DNA of 64,000 nt, taken from Pedobacter sp. FW305-3-2-15-E-R2A2 (lineage in GTDB: Bacteria; Bacteroidota; Bacteroidia; Sphingobacteriales; Sphingobacteriaceae). The position numbers and the translations under genes are program-made. The notes under the pieces were generated by a model. That model made no database searches. It worked only from the letters and a program-made list of their open reading frames with translations, and was not told the DNA's origin. This document shows positions 37,110 to 46,715 of this stretch, piece by piece (within the stretch, counting starts at the first letter, position 1; each line of letters starts with the position of its first letter). The stretch lies in contig NZ_CP151803.1 in NCBI RefSeq assembly GCF_038446955.1, forward strand, positions 434,001 through 498,000, in the 5' to 3' direction.

Positions 37110-37738
37110 TGTCAAAGATTTTTCTGTTATCGGTATTATTGTTCCTTTCTTCTTTTGGGGCGAAATCGCAGGAAGTATTGGTCAATAAAAAGGATAGCAC
37201 AACTTTGCAGCCCGTTGCAAAAAAAGTAGATACCTTAAAACCAAAATATGTAAATCCTGGTAAAATCGCAGGCCGCCGGGCAATGCTTCGTTCTGCAATG
37301 CTGCCCGGTTTGGGGCAGATCAGGAATGGATTTACCTTCTATAGAGGACTAAAAGTAGCCGGAATTTATACGGGCGCAACTTTACTCACCCTTTCTTATA
37401 TAGACAACAATAAGAGTTATCATGAAGTTCTGGATGAACTTAATTTCCGTTTGGCAAATCCGGGCCAACGTAGGAATCAACTTTATAGATCAGTAGAAGA
37501 ACAAGGAATGGTGAGTGCCAAAGATCTATTTAAGAGAAACAAGCAAATCATCATCTTCTCTTTTGCCGGCTTATACCTCCTAAATGTTGTGGAAGCGTAT
37601 ATTGATGCACGGTTAAAATATTTTGATGTTGGGGATGTGGCGGTTAAATTTTCACCAACGGTGATCAATATGAATACCAATACGATGTATGGTCTAAATA
37701 CACCTGCACCGGGATTCAAGGTTACCCTTAGTTTTTAA
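37109..37738 (+). CDS. DUF5683 exported protein
   Basis: About 209 residues. The N-terminal signal is KIFLLSVLLFLSSFGAKSQ. The DUF5683 core has RRAMLRSAMLPGLGQIRNG and two hydrophobic helices (near 80-105 and 140-160). The start codon overlaps the parB stop as TAATG, which indicates translational coupling. Function unknown; its conserved place after parB is the main clue. Confidence 0.85.
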   Translation: MSKIFLLSVLLFLSSFGAKSQEVLVNKKDSTTLQPVAKKVDTLKPKYVNPGKIAGRRAMLRSAMLPGLGQIRNGFTFYRGLKVAGIYTGATLLTLSYIDNNKSYHEVLDELNFRLANPGQRRNQLYRSVEEQGMVSAKDLFKRNKQIIIFSFAGLYLLNVVEAYIDARLKYFDVGDVAVKFSPTVINMNTNTMYGLNTPAPGFKVTLSF

Positions 37739-37784
37739 AAAAAGATTTTATAAAATAAAGACGAAAATACAAATAGAAGCAACG

Positions 37785-38525
37785 ATGAAAGTAGCATTAT
37801 TGGGTTATGGTAAAATGGGGCAAATTATTGAACGTTTTGCACTGGAAAGAGGCCACGAAGTGGTTTTAAAAATTAATGCAGATAACCTGGATGATCTGAA
37901 CAAGGCTAATCTATCTAAGGCTGATGTTGCGATTGACTTTAGTGCTCCTGATGCAGCTATAAGTAATATTTACGCTTGTTTTGAGGCTAACCTTCCAATT
38001 GTCGTAGGAACTACAGGTTGGTATGGACAATTACAGGAAGTAAAAGACCAATGCTTGAGCAGTAACAATACCTTGCTATATGGATCAAACTTTAGCATAG
38101 GGGTGAATATCTTTTTTCATGTGAATAAAGTGTTGGCAAAATTGATGAGCAACTTTCCTGCTTATGATGTGCAGGTGGAGGAAATTCACCATACACAAAA
38201 ACTGGATTCTCCAAGTGGAACCGCAATGACAATTGCAGAAGGAATCATAGAAGAGCTGGATGGTAAGACAGAATGGGTGAACGAATTGGTCGGAAGTCCT
38301 TTTGAAGATGTTATTAAAAAAGAACAGGTGTTGATCGAGTCACACCGGATTGAGAATGTCCCTGGAACGCATACCGTAGTGTATAGTTCTGAGGTAGATG
38401 ATATCGAATTGAAACATACCGCACATAGTCGTGCGGGTTTTGCTTTGGGTGCTATAGTTGCAGCGGAGTGGTTGCAAAATAAACAAGGCTTTTATAACAT
38501 AGCCGATATATTTAATTTTAAATAA
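37785..38525 (+). CDS. dapB: 4-hydroxy-tetrahydrodipicolinate reductase
   Basis: Reduces the DapA product in the lysine/diaminopimelate pathway that feeds peptidoglycan. 246 residues. The nucleotide-binding start is ALLGYGKMGQ (4-13), and the active site is IHHTQKLDSPSGTA, with His135-His136, Lys139 and the 141-147 loop. It is slightly shorter than the E. coli enzyme, as usual in Bacteroidota. It is co-transcribed with lepB, which starts five bases later. Confidence 0.95.
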   Translation: MKVALLGYGKMGQIIERFALERGHEVVLKINADNLDDLNKANLSKADVAIDFSAPDAAISNIYACFEANLPIVVGTTGWYGQLQEVKDQCLSSNNTLLYGSNFSIGVNIFFHVNKVLAKLMSNFPAYDVQVEEIHHTQKLDSPSGTAMTIAEGIIEELDGKTEWVNELVGSPFEDVIKKEQVLIESHRIENVPGTHTVVYSSEVDDIELKHTAHSRAGFALGAIVAAEWLQNKQGFYNIADIFNFK

Positions 38526-38530
38526 AGATT

Positions 38531-39727
38531 ATGAATTGGAAATTCTGGCAAAAAAACAATGATGCCAAGCCAAGAAAGAAAAAAACTAAAAGCCGTGAGT
38601 GGTTTGATGCCATCTTATTTGCGGTAATAGCTGCCACGATCATCAGGGTGTTTTTTATTGAAGCCTATACCATCCCTACCGCTTCCATGGAACGGTCGTT
38701 ATTGGTGGGCGACTTTTTGTTTGTCAGTAAAGTGAACTATGGAGCGAGAATTCCTATGACTCCGGTTGCTTTTCCTTTTGCGCACCATACCATGCCAATC
38801 ACCGGCACAAAAGCTTATTGGGATGGCATTGAATGGAAATACCGCAGGCTACCAGGATTATCCGATATTAAAAGAAATGATGTTGTTGTGTTCAACTATC
38901 CCCAGGGAGATACAGTAGCACTGGAATATCAGGATCAGGATTATTACCAAATGGTTAGATCGTTAGGCTGGAAGCAGGTAAACAGTCAGTTTACCATTGT
39001 TAGTCGCCCGGTGGATAAAAGAGAGAATTATATTAAGCGATGCATCGGAATCGCAGGTGATACGGTCAGTATGAAAAACGGATTGGTGTACCTGAATGGA
39101 AAACCAGAAAAGTTAAAAAATACCGGACAGATCGGTTATGAAGTTGTATTTAAAACTCAGGATGTTAATTTTGGCGTCTTTGAGGAGATCGGTTTTAATG
39201 TTTCTGAAGATATCGCTCCTATGAGTCAGAATTCTTACCAGTTTACAGGTACAGAACCGATGATGGAAAAAGTTCGCAAACTGGACTTTGTTCAATCTGT
39301 AAAAGAATTGACGGAAGTTGATCAAAAAAGAGATGGAGATATTTTTCCTTATGATCCGAATAGAAACTGGAATGTAGATAACTTTGGTCCGATCATTCTT
39401 CCTAAGAAAGGTTGGACAGTGAAGCTGGATAGTGCAACGATGCCACTTTACGAAAGAAGTATCCGCATTTACGAAGGAAATAAAGTAGAGAAGTCAGGTA
39501 AAGGCTGGTTGATTAATGGCGTTCCTGCCGATAGCTATACCTTTAAAATGAACTACTATTGGATGATGGGAGATAACCGCCATAAATCAGCGGATTCACG
39601 CTATTGGGGCTTCGTTCCTGAAGATCATATTGTTGGAAAAGCTTTATTCATCTGGATGAGTTATGATACTAATGGCTCTTTCTTCAGTAAAATCAGGTGG
39701 AACAGATTGCTTAAAGGAATACATTAA
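38531..39727 (+). CDS. lepB: Signal peptidase I
   Basis: Membrane serine protease that cuts signal peptides. The N-terminal anchor covers residues about 27-45, the nucleophile Ser52 is in IPTASMERSL, the general base Lys169 is in IKRCIGIAGD, and the GDNRHKSADSRYWG motif is near the C-terminus. At 398 residues it is long, because about 150 residues are inserted between the lysine and GDNR motifs; this is known in Bacteroidota enzymes. It ends the parA-lepB run at a strong terminator. Confidence 0.94.
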   Translation: MNWKFWQKNNDAKPRKKKTKSREWFDAILFAVIAATIIRVFFIEAYTIPTASMERSLLVGDFLFVSKVNYGARIPMTPVAFPFAHHTMPITGTKAYWDGIEWKYRRLPGLSDIKRNDVVVFNYPQGDTVALEYQDQDYYQMVRSLGWKQVNSQFTIVSRPVDKRENYIKRCIGIAGDTVSMKNGLVYLNGKPEKLKNTGQIGYEVVFKTQDVNFGVFEEIGFNVSEDIAPMSQNSYQFTGTEPMMEKVRKLDFVQSVKELTEVDQKRDGDIFPYDPNRNWNVDNFGPIILPKKGWTVKLDSATMPLYERSIRIYEGNKVEKSGKGWLINGVPADSYTFKMNYYWMMGDNRHKSADSRYWGFVPEDHIVGKALFIWMSYDTNGSFFSKIRWNRLLKGIH

Positions 39728-39744
39728 CCCTTAATTATCAGGTT

Positions 39745-39780
39745 AAAAGCGGATGATGCAGTTGCATCATCCGCTTTTTT
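39745..39780 (+). terminator. Strong intrinsic terminator after lepB
   Basis: Sixteen-base perfect arms AAAAGCGGATGATGCA with a 2-base loop, followed by T residues. Confidence 0.92.
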
Positions 39781-40168
39781 TTGATGAAAATTTTAGTGAA
39801 TAACTTCATTATCACTATATAAAATGGCTATTATTTGGTTTTTTAAAATAAAAGTTGGTTAAACTTAAAAATAAAATTAAAAAGTTCTATTTTTTTTGAA
39901 AAATTAAAATTAAGTTTATATAACCAAATATTACAATCGTGTTACAATGTTAAGATGAGAAACGGGAATCTCATCTTTTTCTGGGGAAGGTAGGACGCTG
40001 ATGCTTACCACATTGAACAGATTAAGGGAACTACAAGCATTAATGTGTGGAGTTTGAGGAAATGTTGCCGACAGGTCGGTGTGCTTGTATTTAGAAAATT
40101 GTGAATTCAATTAATAACATAAAGTATCAACTATTTAGAACGCAGTCTTTCAACTAACCTAAACCATT
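39781..40168 (+). other. Long intergenic/leader region before susC1
   Basis: About 390 bases without a gene. It has TTGGT-type repeats (39834-39840, TTGGTTAAACTTAAAA at 39855-39870, and the inverse AACCAAA at 39922-39928), then a terminator-like hairpin at 39952-39980, then about 190 bases before susC1. A smaller CCGAC-AGGT-... stem lies near 40068. No certain promoter was identified. Confidence 0.45.
39952..39980 (+). terminator. Terminator-like hairpin in the susC1 leader
   Basis: AAGATGAGA pairs with TCTCATCTT around an 8-base loop and is followed by a short T run. It is too far upstream of susC1 to belong to lepB, so it may be an attenuator or the end of a small RNA. Confidence 0.5.
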
Positions 40169-43100
40169 ATGAAACAATTGTACTTAAAATGCTTCTGCAT
40201 TTTGTTGTGTTGCCTCATGGCAGCAACAACTTATGCCCAGACTAAGATTACCGGTAAGGTAATGGATCAGCAGGGCCAACCCCTACCAGGGGTAACCGTT
40301 ACTGTCAAAGGAACTCAGGTCAGAACTTCTACAGATGCAGGTGGTAATTTCGCGATTGCTGCCAGCGCTGGAGAAGTATTAAGCTTCAGTTCAATAGGGC
40401 TGGTGACGAAACAAATCACTATAGGTAGCTCAGGAGTGGTAACCGTGACACTCGCAAATGACGAGACTACGCTGACAGAGGTCACCATTACGACCGCATT
40501 AGGACTAAAAAAAGATAAGAAATCTCTGGGCTATTCTGCGCAGAGTGTAAAGGGCAAAGATCTGACCGTTGCTCAGGCGCCAACTATCGCACAGGGTTTA
40601 ATGGGTAAAGTAGCTGGTCTAAACATTAGCCAGGCTTCTGGAGGCGTCGAAGGCGGTTCCTCAAGAATCGTTGTTCGTGGAAATACATCGCTTACCGGAG
40701 AAAACCGTGCTTTAATCATTGTGGATGGAGTTGCGATTAATAATGATCCGCTCAACAGTGGTCCGAATAATGGAGGAGGTGGCGCTTCGGGAACGAAACA
40801 AGGTTCGGATGTAGCTGCTTATAACGACTGGGGTACTGGAATGAATTTTATTAATCCTGAAGATATCGAAGACATTACCGTTTTGAAAGGACCGGCAGCG
40901 GCGGCGCTTTACGGTGCAAGGGGGGCCAATGGCGTGATCCTCATCACCAGAAAAAAAGGGGAAAAGAGAGATGGACTTGGAGTAGATTATTCTTATGCGG
41001 TAAGGTCAACTAAAGCCTATGAATTTCTGAATTTTCAGAACGAATATGGTTCTGGTCTGGTGGGTTCATTGTGGACCGCTGATCAGGGAAAACAATTTCC
41101 AACCAATGGAGCCGGACAGCGTTATCAGATCGGAACTTACACCGGAACCTATGCAGCAGGGGATTATAAGACAGGAGCATATGGAATGCTACCATACAAC
41201 AATAGTGTACAAGCATGGGACTTGTTTTCTTTTCCTAGCGGATTGTCATGGGGACCAAAGTTTGATAATCAGCCAATTTTGTGGTATGACGGCGTGCTGA
41301 GGCCTTACTCTGCGCAACCGGACAACTGGAAGCCTTATTTTCCAGATGGAAATGTCTCACAACATAATGTGGCTTTATCAGGTGGCGGGGATTTTGGAAC
41401 CGCTCGTTTCTCCTATACCCGTGATTATACCAAAGCAAATATCCTGAATAGTAATTTCGGATCAAATACGTTTAATATCGGTTCAACCATAAAGGTGAGT
41501 AAAAAAGTCTCTGCGGAGGTTACTGGTAGTTATGTGAATTTTGAACGCTTGAATACACCCCCGGTAGGCTCCGGTAATTATCTTGCAGGATTTTCTTACG
41601 CAGCTACCCGTGATTTCAGATCGGACGTGGAAGAAATGAATAATTTTGCATTAAACGGCTCTCAGAGAGACGTGAATTCTAAAGCTAATTTTCCAGGAAG
41701 TACTGTTCAATATCCTTATTATTCTTATATGGCCAATTCCTTCTGGAACATTTATAAGAACAATACCAATTTTAATAGAAACCAGTTAACAGGGGGAATT
41801 AAGGTAACGGCTGATCTTACGGATTGGCTTAACCTTACTGCTCAGGGGGGATTAGACAACTCTAATGATGTAACAGAGATTAGGGAGTATCCAAAGAACA
41901 TTCAGGGTACAGTTGGGGCGTATAAAGAATCCATGGCCAAAAGTCTAAACAGGAATTTAAGCGCGCTTTTCAGATTGCATAAGGAGAACTTATTCGATAA
42001 ATCTATCAATGGAAGTTTAACCGGAGGAGTTGAATCTTACTACAGAAATGATTATATGGTCAGTAGTCGTACAAATGGGGATTTTATTAAACCTTTTGTT
42101 TTTGCGATCAACAATGGATCTAAATTCGAGAATTTTGACGGTTATGTCCCTGAGCTACGGTACAAAAGAAAAATAAATTCTGCATTTGGTTTCCTTGATC
42201 TTTCCTATAAGGATTATCTTTTCTTGCAGGTAACGGGCCGTAATGACTGGTCTTCGACACTTCAGAATGGCTCAAACTCTTACTTTTATCCTTCTGCAAA
42301 TTTAAGCTATGTCTTCTCAGAGGGCATTAAAGGCTTGGATACTTCAGCACCTTGGTTGAGTCTGGGGAAAATCACCTTCTCTTATGCGGAGACCGGAAGC
42401 GATACGGATCCTTATTCCATTCATAATATCATCACTACTGAAGCCTATAACGGGCAGGCTGCACAAACCTATCCATTGAAATTAAAAGCGAATAACATTG
42501 AACCCCAACGTTCGAGAGCATATGAATTGGGCTTAAATTTAGGTTTCTTGAAGAACCGGATTAATGTAGAGCTTTCTGCTTACAGTATGAAGACCTTTAA
42601 TCAGATCTTAACCAATTCCCTTCCTATTTCTTCAGGATTTAATGAGGTTCAGATCAATAGAGGTTCATTGGGTAATAAAGGACTGGAATTCATCATCAAT
42701 GCCAGGCCTATCGCTAACAGGGATTTCTCCTGGAGCATAGCTATGAACGGAGCACATTCAAGAACTAAAGTGCTGGCCCTGGATCCGGGAAATGACAACC
42801 TCCAATTGGGTACCTTTTTTGGTGGAAATGGGATCTCTCAAAGGGTGAATGTCGGAGATAATTATGGAACGCTCTATGGTAAAGACTTTACCTATAGGGA
42901 TGGACAAAAAGTAGTTAAAGATGCAGTGGGGGCAAATGGACAGGTGCTGACTTATACGGTAAACGGGGTGGAAAGAGTAGCAGGAACGCAATGGGTTTTA
43001 ACCCCTGACGAAGTTCCGATCGGCAATTCTCAGGCCTTTTTAACTGGCGGGATCAGCAACACATTCCGTTATAAAAACCTTTCCTTGTATGCTATGATTG

Positions 43101-43618
43101 ACGCAAAAATTGGTGGGGATACTTTTTTTGGAACCTATGCTGCAGCGATGGGAAATGGATTGCTCGAAGAGACGGTAAAAGAACGTAATGGCGGGGGGCT
43201 GCCATTGACTTATCCGGATGGCACAACCGCCAATACCGGTATTAGCTTTGGAGGCGTATATGCCAATGGAACACCAAATACAAATGTGGTTAATCCGGCA
43301 TGGTATTATTTAGGCACCTATGCTTCATGGAATCATCTGGGAGTCCCGCGTTCAGCCTCAGTGTTTGAAAATACCTGGGTAAAATTGAGGGAAGTGGCGC
43401 TAACCTATCAGGTGCCAAAGACATTGATTCAAAAAACAAAGTTTATTCAGAACCTGAGTGTCTCGTTAATCGGTCGTGATTTATTGTATATCTATACCAG
43501 CATCCCTAAAGGATTAAATCCCGAAGGCGTAAATGGTATTGGTAACATGCAGGGGATCGAATTTTCATCTATTCCACGCGTGCGGTCATTTGGATTATCT
43601 GTTAAATCATCATTCTAG
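40169..43618 (+). CDS. SusC/RagA-family TonB-linked outer-membrane protein (susC1)
   Basis: Large outer-membrane transporter of 1149 residues that imports large nutrients with its SusD partner using TonB energy. The signal peptide is MKQLYLKCFC...TYAQ. Next come a carboxypeptidase-like domain (about 26-100, ITGKVMDQQGQPLPGVTVTVKGTQ), a TonB-box stretch near 105, a plug domain with RIVVRGNTSL, VDGVAINND and LYGARGANGVILITRKKG, and the beta-barrel ending RSFGLSVKSSF. The next gene is its SusD partner after 17 bases. The substrate is unknown; no polysaccharide-degrading genes adjoin it. Confidence 0.96.
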   Translation: MKQLYLKCFCILLCCLMAATTYAQTKITGKVMDQQGQPLPGVTVTVKGTQVRTSTDAGGNFAIAASAGEVLSFSSIGLVTKQITIGSSGVVTVTLANDETTLTEVTITTALGLKKDKKSLGYSAQSVKGKDLTVAQAPTIAQGLMGKVAGLNISQASGGVEGGSSRIVVRGNTSLTGENRALIIVDGVAINNDPLNSGPNNGGGGASGTKQGSDVAAYNDWGTGMNFINPEDIEDITVLKGPAAAALYGARGANGVILITRKKGEKRDGLGVDYSYAVRSTKAYEFLNFQNEYGSGLVGSLWTADQGKQFPTNGAGQRYQIGTYTGTYAAGDYKTGAYGMLPYNNSVQAWDLFSFPSGLSWGPKFDNQPILWYDGVLRPYSAQPDNWKPYFPDGNVSQHNVALSGGGDFGTARFSYTRDYTKANILNSNFGSNTFNIGSTIKVSKKVSAEVTGSYVNFERLNTPPVGSGNYLAGFSYAATRDFRSDVEEMNNFALNGSQRDVNSKANFPGSTVQYPYYSYMANSFWNIYKNNTNFNRNQLTGGIKVTADLTDWLNLTAQGGLDNSNDVTEIREYPKNIQGTVGAYKESMAKSLNRNLSALFRLHKENLFDKSINGSLTGGVESYYRNDYMVSSRTNGDFIKPFVFAINNGSKFENFDGYVPELRYKRKINSAFGFLDLSYKDYLFLQVTGRNDWSSTLQNGSNSYFYPSANLSYVFSEGIKGLDTSAPWLSLGKITFSYAETGSDTDPYSIHNIITTEAYNGQAAQTYPLKLKANNIEPQRSRAYELGLNLGFLKNRINVELSAYSMKTFNQILTNSLPISSGFNEVQINRGSLGNKGLEFIINARPIANRDFSWSIAMNGAHSRTKVLALDPGNDNLQLGTFFGGNGISQRVNVGDNYGTLYGKDFTYRDGQKVVKDAVGANGQVLTYTVNGVERVAGTQWVLTPDEVPIGNSQAFLTGGISNTFRYKNLSLYAMIDAKIGGDTFFGTYAAAMGNGLLEETVKERNGGGLPLTYPDGTTANTGISFGGVYANGTPNTNVVNPAWYYLGTYASWNHLGVPRSASVFENTWVKLREVALTYQVPKTLIQKTKFIQNLSVSLIGRDLLYIYTSIPKGLNPEGVNGIGNMQGIEFSSIPRVRSFGLSVKSSF

Positions 43619-43635
43619 TCTTAAACTTATTCAAA

Positions 43636-45249
43636 ATGAAACTTAATCAAAAAATAATATATGGTATGCTGGTTTTCTGGACGATCACTGGTAACCTGGC
43701 CTGCAAAAAAGGATTTGAAGAAATCAACAGGCCATATAATGAGGCTGGTGTTGAAACCCAAACTGTTGCGGGGCTCTTTAATGGACTGGCGAAATCAGTA
43801 ACTGATGAGGACAATACACTTTACATCAGTTTATTTTACTCCTCAACGAACCAGCAGGCGGTGCAAAATAAAAATACACCGTATTTGAATTATAGCTCCA
43901 GCTTCTGGAATAAATACTATCCAAGTTTAAAAAATTATCGCTCTTTGCTAAAAAGGATTACTCAGGAAGCTAATCCGGCAGAATTTGATAATGTGAAACA
44001 CATGGCGACCATTCTGATCGCTTCAAAGACTTTACACATGCTCGACTATTACGGAAGTATTCCCTATACTCAAGCGGGTCTGGGAGATACAGGTATAGAA
44101 TTCTATCGTCCTGCGTACGACAAAGAGGCGGATATTTATACAAGTGTCCTCGCAGATCTGAAGACTGCGGTAAATGGAATGAATAGCAGCGGGGGCCAAA
44201 CAAGTATTGGTGCCTCTGAATCTTTTTTAAACAGTGATTTTGATGCCTGGAAGAAATTCGGAAATTCATTGAGATTACGCTACGCTGTTCGCCTTTATAA
44301 TAAAGAACAGGCCCTGGCTTCTGAGGTTATTAATGATATCATCGGCGGAAACCAACCTTTGCCTAACAATCAGGACCTCACTAAACTGGAGAAAAGCAAT
44401 TTTGGTTTCTGGCCGGGATCTGTTTCTCCGGGAGTATCAACAGAGCGTCAGTGGTATACTTTCAGAGAAACTTCTGTTTCCAATATCCGGATGAGTAAAA
44501 ATGTTTGGAGTCGAATGTCAAGTTCTGATGCGCCGTCCGGAGCAGGAATTTATGATCCGAGATGTTTTATTTTCTTTCAAACCAATAATGCAGATCAGTG
44601 GGTTCCGCAGCTTCAAAATGGTTCTGAAAGTGAAGGCGGTGAACCTTACAAAAATGACGGAAGTCCGAGCCGAAGGCCAATTGGATCTGATCCTGGGAAT
44701 AAATTTGCGAGCTTTAATTTCTTTACGATATATGATCAGGTCTATTTTCCTTATCTGATCATTACGGAAGCTGATGTCCACTTCCTGAAAGCGGAAATTT
44801 ATCAAAGAGGAATGGGGGTAGGCAAAAATATTGCTTTGGCTAAAACAGAGTATGAAGCAGGAATTACTTCTTCCGTTAATTTCTGGTATGCTTACGCAAA
44901 TAATTCTAAAGCATGGCTGATCAAACCTGTACCACCAACAGCCCTGCAAATGACGGCCTTTTTAACCAACCCTGCGGTGCTTTATAATGGTGCAAATGAT
45001 AATGATGCATTGACTAAAATTGCAACACAAGCCTGGTTGGCCACAATGTTCCAGCCTGCAGAGGCTTGGTCGATTGTAAGACGGACGGGCCTGACACCAA
45101 AAGATCCTTCGTTTAATCCTACATTCAAAGTGAATAAACTTCCATACCCAAATGAAGAAAGCGTGAATAACAACGCAAACTGGAAAAATGCAACTGGTGG
45201 CGCGGATCAAAATGCCCAGGCGCTAAATAAGGTGTACTGGATGCCTTAG
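43636..45249 (+). CDS. SusD/RagB-family surface nutrient-binding lipoprotein (SusD-like_2 type, susD1)
   Basis: A 537-residue lipoprotein with lipobox GNLAC and then KKGFEEINRPY. It has TPR-like helices rather than the classical SusD N-terminus, matching the SusD-like_2 group. The SLRLRYAVRLYNKEQ and EAWSIVRRTGLTPK patterns of the group are present. It binds the substrate at the cell surface and hands it to susC1. The pair is followed by a GC-rich hairpin. Confidence 0.92.
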   Translation: MKLNQKIIYGMLVFWTITGNLACKKGFEEINRPYNEAGVETQTVAGLFNGLAKSVTDEDNTLYISLFYSSTNQQAVQNKNTPYLNYSSSFWNKYYPSLKNYRSLLKRITQEANPAEFDNVKHMATILIASKTLHMLDYYGSIPYTQAGLGDTGIEFYRPAYDKEADIYTSVLADLKTAVNGMNSSGGQTSIGASESFLNSDFDAWKKFGNSLRLRYAVRLYNKEQALASEVINDIIGGNQPLPNNQDLTKLEKSNFGFWPGSVSPGVSTERQWYTFRETSVSNIRMSKNVWSRMSSSDAPSGAGIYDPRCFIFFQTNNADQWVPQLQNGSESEGGEPYKNDGSPSRRPIGSDPGNKFASFNFFTIYDQVYFPYLIITEADVHFLKAEIYQRGMGVGKNIALAKTEYEAGITSSVNFWYAYANNSKAWLIKPVPPTALQMTAFLTNPAVLYNGANDNDALTKIATQAWLATMFQPAEAWSIVRRTGLTPKDPSFNPTFKVNKLPYPNEESVNNNANWKNATGGADQNAQALNKVYWMP

Positions 45250-45261
45250 TATAATCTTAAA

Positions 45262-45293
45262 AACCCCGGATCCAAAATATGCGATCCGGGGTT
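45262..45293 (+). terminator. Hairpin after susD1
   Basis: AACCCCGGATC pairs with GATCCGGGGTT, eleven bases, around a 10-base loop. The following T run is weak. Confidence 0.6.
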
Positions 45294-45305
45294 CTTAAGC
45301 CTCTT

Positions 45306-45352
45306 TTTGGTATACTTTGATTTTTATTATTTAATGTTTCTTTGGTATACTT
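45306..45352 (+). repeat. Two 12-base direct repeats upstream of the ROK gene
   Basis: TTTGGTATACTT occurs at 45306-45317 and again, identically, at 45341-45352, 35 bases apart. Each has the palindromic core GTATAC. They sit in the ROK gene's upstream region and look like binding sites for a dimeric regulator, perhaps the ROK protein itself. Confidence 0.5.
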
Positions 45353-45397
45353 AAAAAAAAAATTAATAAGTTACTCGCATTTGTCATAAAAATATTT

Positions 45398-45405
45398 TAA
45401 GTTTG
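45398..45405 (+). promoter_or_regulatory. -7 element of the ROK gene, overlapping its first possible start codon
   Basis: TAAGTTTG matches TAnnTTTG. The TTG at 45403 lies inside it, so a GTG at 45424 may be the real start. Confidence 0.4.
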
Positions 45406-46614
45406 ATTAACAAACCTAATCATGTGACCGCCACAAAGAAAAAATACCATCAACTCCGAAGAGAGGTGATTAAGCATCTGTATTATAATGACATGCTCAC
45501 CTTAATGGAGTTAAGTAAGCTCACTCATAAGAGCCTTCCTTTAGTGACGACGACCGTAAACGACCTGATGGCTGAAGGCTATGTCCTTGAGCACGGTCTT
45601 GCCCCTTCCACAGGAGGTCGAAGGGCGCTTACTTTCCTTTTAAATCAACAAAAACAAAGATACATAATCGCAGTCGCAATGGATCAACTGGTGACTCAGG
45701 TGGTGATATATGACTTGCTGAATCAGGTGAAAACAGAGCCTGAAATCCGAAGACTATCACTTAGGGATGATCAGGAAAGTACAAAAGCTCTGGTGGAATT
45801 CTTAAAGGGATATATTTTAAGTTCTGGCATTTCAAACGAGGAAATACTTGGGGTCGGCATAGGAATGCCTGGCTTCGTCAATGCTGAACATGGAATCAAC
45901 CATACCTTTTTTAAGATAAAAGGAGAGGGGAATCTGAAAAATCACCTGACCAAGGAACTTGGCCTTCCGGTATTTATAGACAATGATTCCAGTATTATAG
46001 CCTTAGCCGAGTTGAAATTTGGTGCAGGAAAAGGGCTGAAAGATGTAATGGTTGTCAATATTGGCTGGGGAATTGGACTTGGAATGGTAATCAATGGGAG
46101 TTTGTTCAGAGGCCATAGTGGATATGCGGGTGAATTTAGCCATATACCACTTTCTCAAAGTAACAAATTGTGCTCTTGTGGTAAAAGAGGCTGTCTGGAG
46201 GTAGATACTTCCTTGTTGATTTTGGTCGAGAGGGCAAAATCGCAAATTGCTTCAGGGGTAAGCTCAAGTCTTGAGCACCTGTTCCTTGATGAAACAAAGT
46301 TGCCGGGTGATCATTTTCTCGAAGCAGCCAAGGCGGGGGATCCTTTAGCGGTTTCAATTCTCGCAGATGCTGCTTTTCTGATTGGAAAAGGACTGGCGAC
46401 CTTGATCCACATCATTAATCCAAAACTAATTGTGTTAAGTGGCAGGGGAGCCACTGCAGGGAAAATATTAATGGCCCCTATACAGCAGGCAATCAATGAG
46501 TTTTGTATTCCAAGACTGGCAGAGTACACAGATATTCAGGTCTCGGAAATATCAACAGAATCAGGGCTGTTAGGGGCAGCAACACTGGTCGTAGAGAACT
46601 GTAATTTTAATTAA
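45403..46614 (+). CDS. ROK-family transcriptional regulator
   Basis: About 403 residues. The N-terminal winged helix (about 15-75, LMELSKLTHKSLPLVTTTVN, ending in the wing STGGRRA) precedes a sugar-kinase-like ROK domain. The zinc motif CSCGKRGCLE is intact (Cys247, 249, 254, with His237), but the phosphate loop D-x-G-x-T is replaced by MDQLVT near residues 93-98, so it is unlikely to be an active kinase. It resembles NagC/Mlc-type repressors that sense sugars. It lies between two susCD pairs and is a candidate regulator of one or both. The start could be TTG 45403 or GTG 45424. Confidence 0.88.
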   Translation: MINKPNHVTATKKKYHQLRREVIKHLYYNDMLTLMELSKLTHKSLPLVTTTVNDLMAEGYVLEHGLAPSTGGRRALTFLLNQQKQRYIIAVAMDQLVTQVVIYDLLNQVKTEPEIRRLSLRDDQESTKALVEFLKGYILSSGISNEEILGVGIGMPGFVNAEHGINHTFFKIKGEGNLKNHLTKELGLPVFIDNDSSIIALAELKFGAGKGLKDVMVVNIGWGIGLGMVINGSLFRGHSGYAGEFSHIPLSQSNKLCSCGKRGCLEVDTSLLILVERAKSQIASGVSSSLEHLFLDETKLPGDHFLEAAKAGDPLAVSILADAAFLIGKGLATLIHIINPKLIVLSGRGATAGKILMAPIQQAINEFCIPRLAEYTDIQVSEISTESGLLGAATLVVENCNFN

Positions 46615-46715
46615 AATATAGAAAAGTGTTTTAGTCTAGGGATAAGCTAAAACCTTTTAAAGAATACACGCAAACCAATCAATTAACTTAAATTCTAACA
46701 ATTAAATCAAAAAAG

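Noticed and set aside
44518..44949. A 143-residue reverse frame inside susD1
   Set aside because: Shadow of the coding strand; no supporting signals.
46615..46715. A ROK-type operator before susC2
   Set aside because: Only a partial match (AAACCAAT, the inverse of TTGGTTT) was found; it is too short to call.
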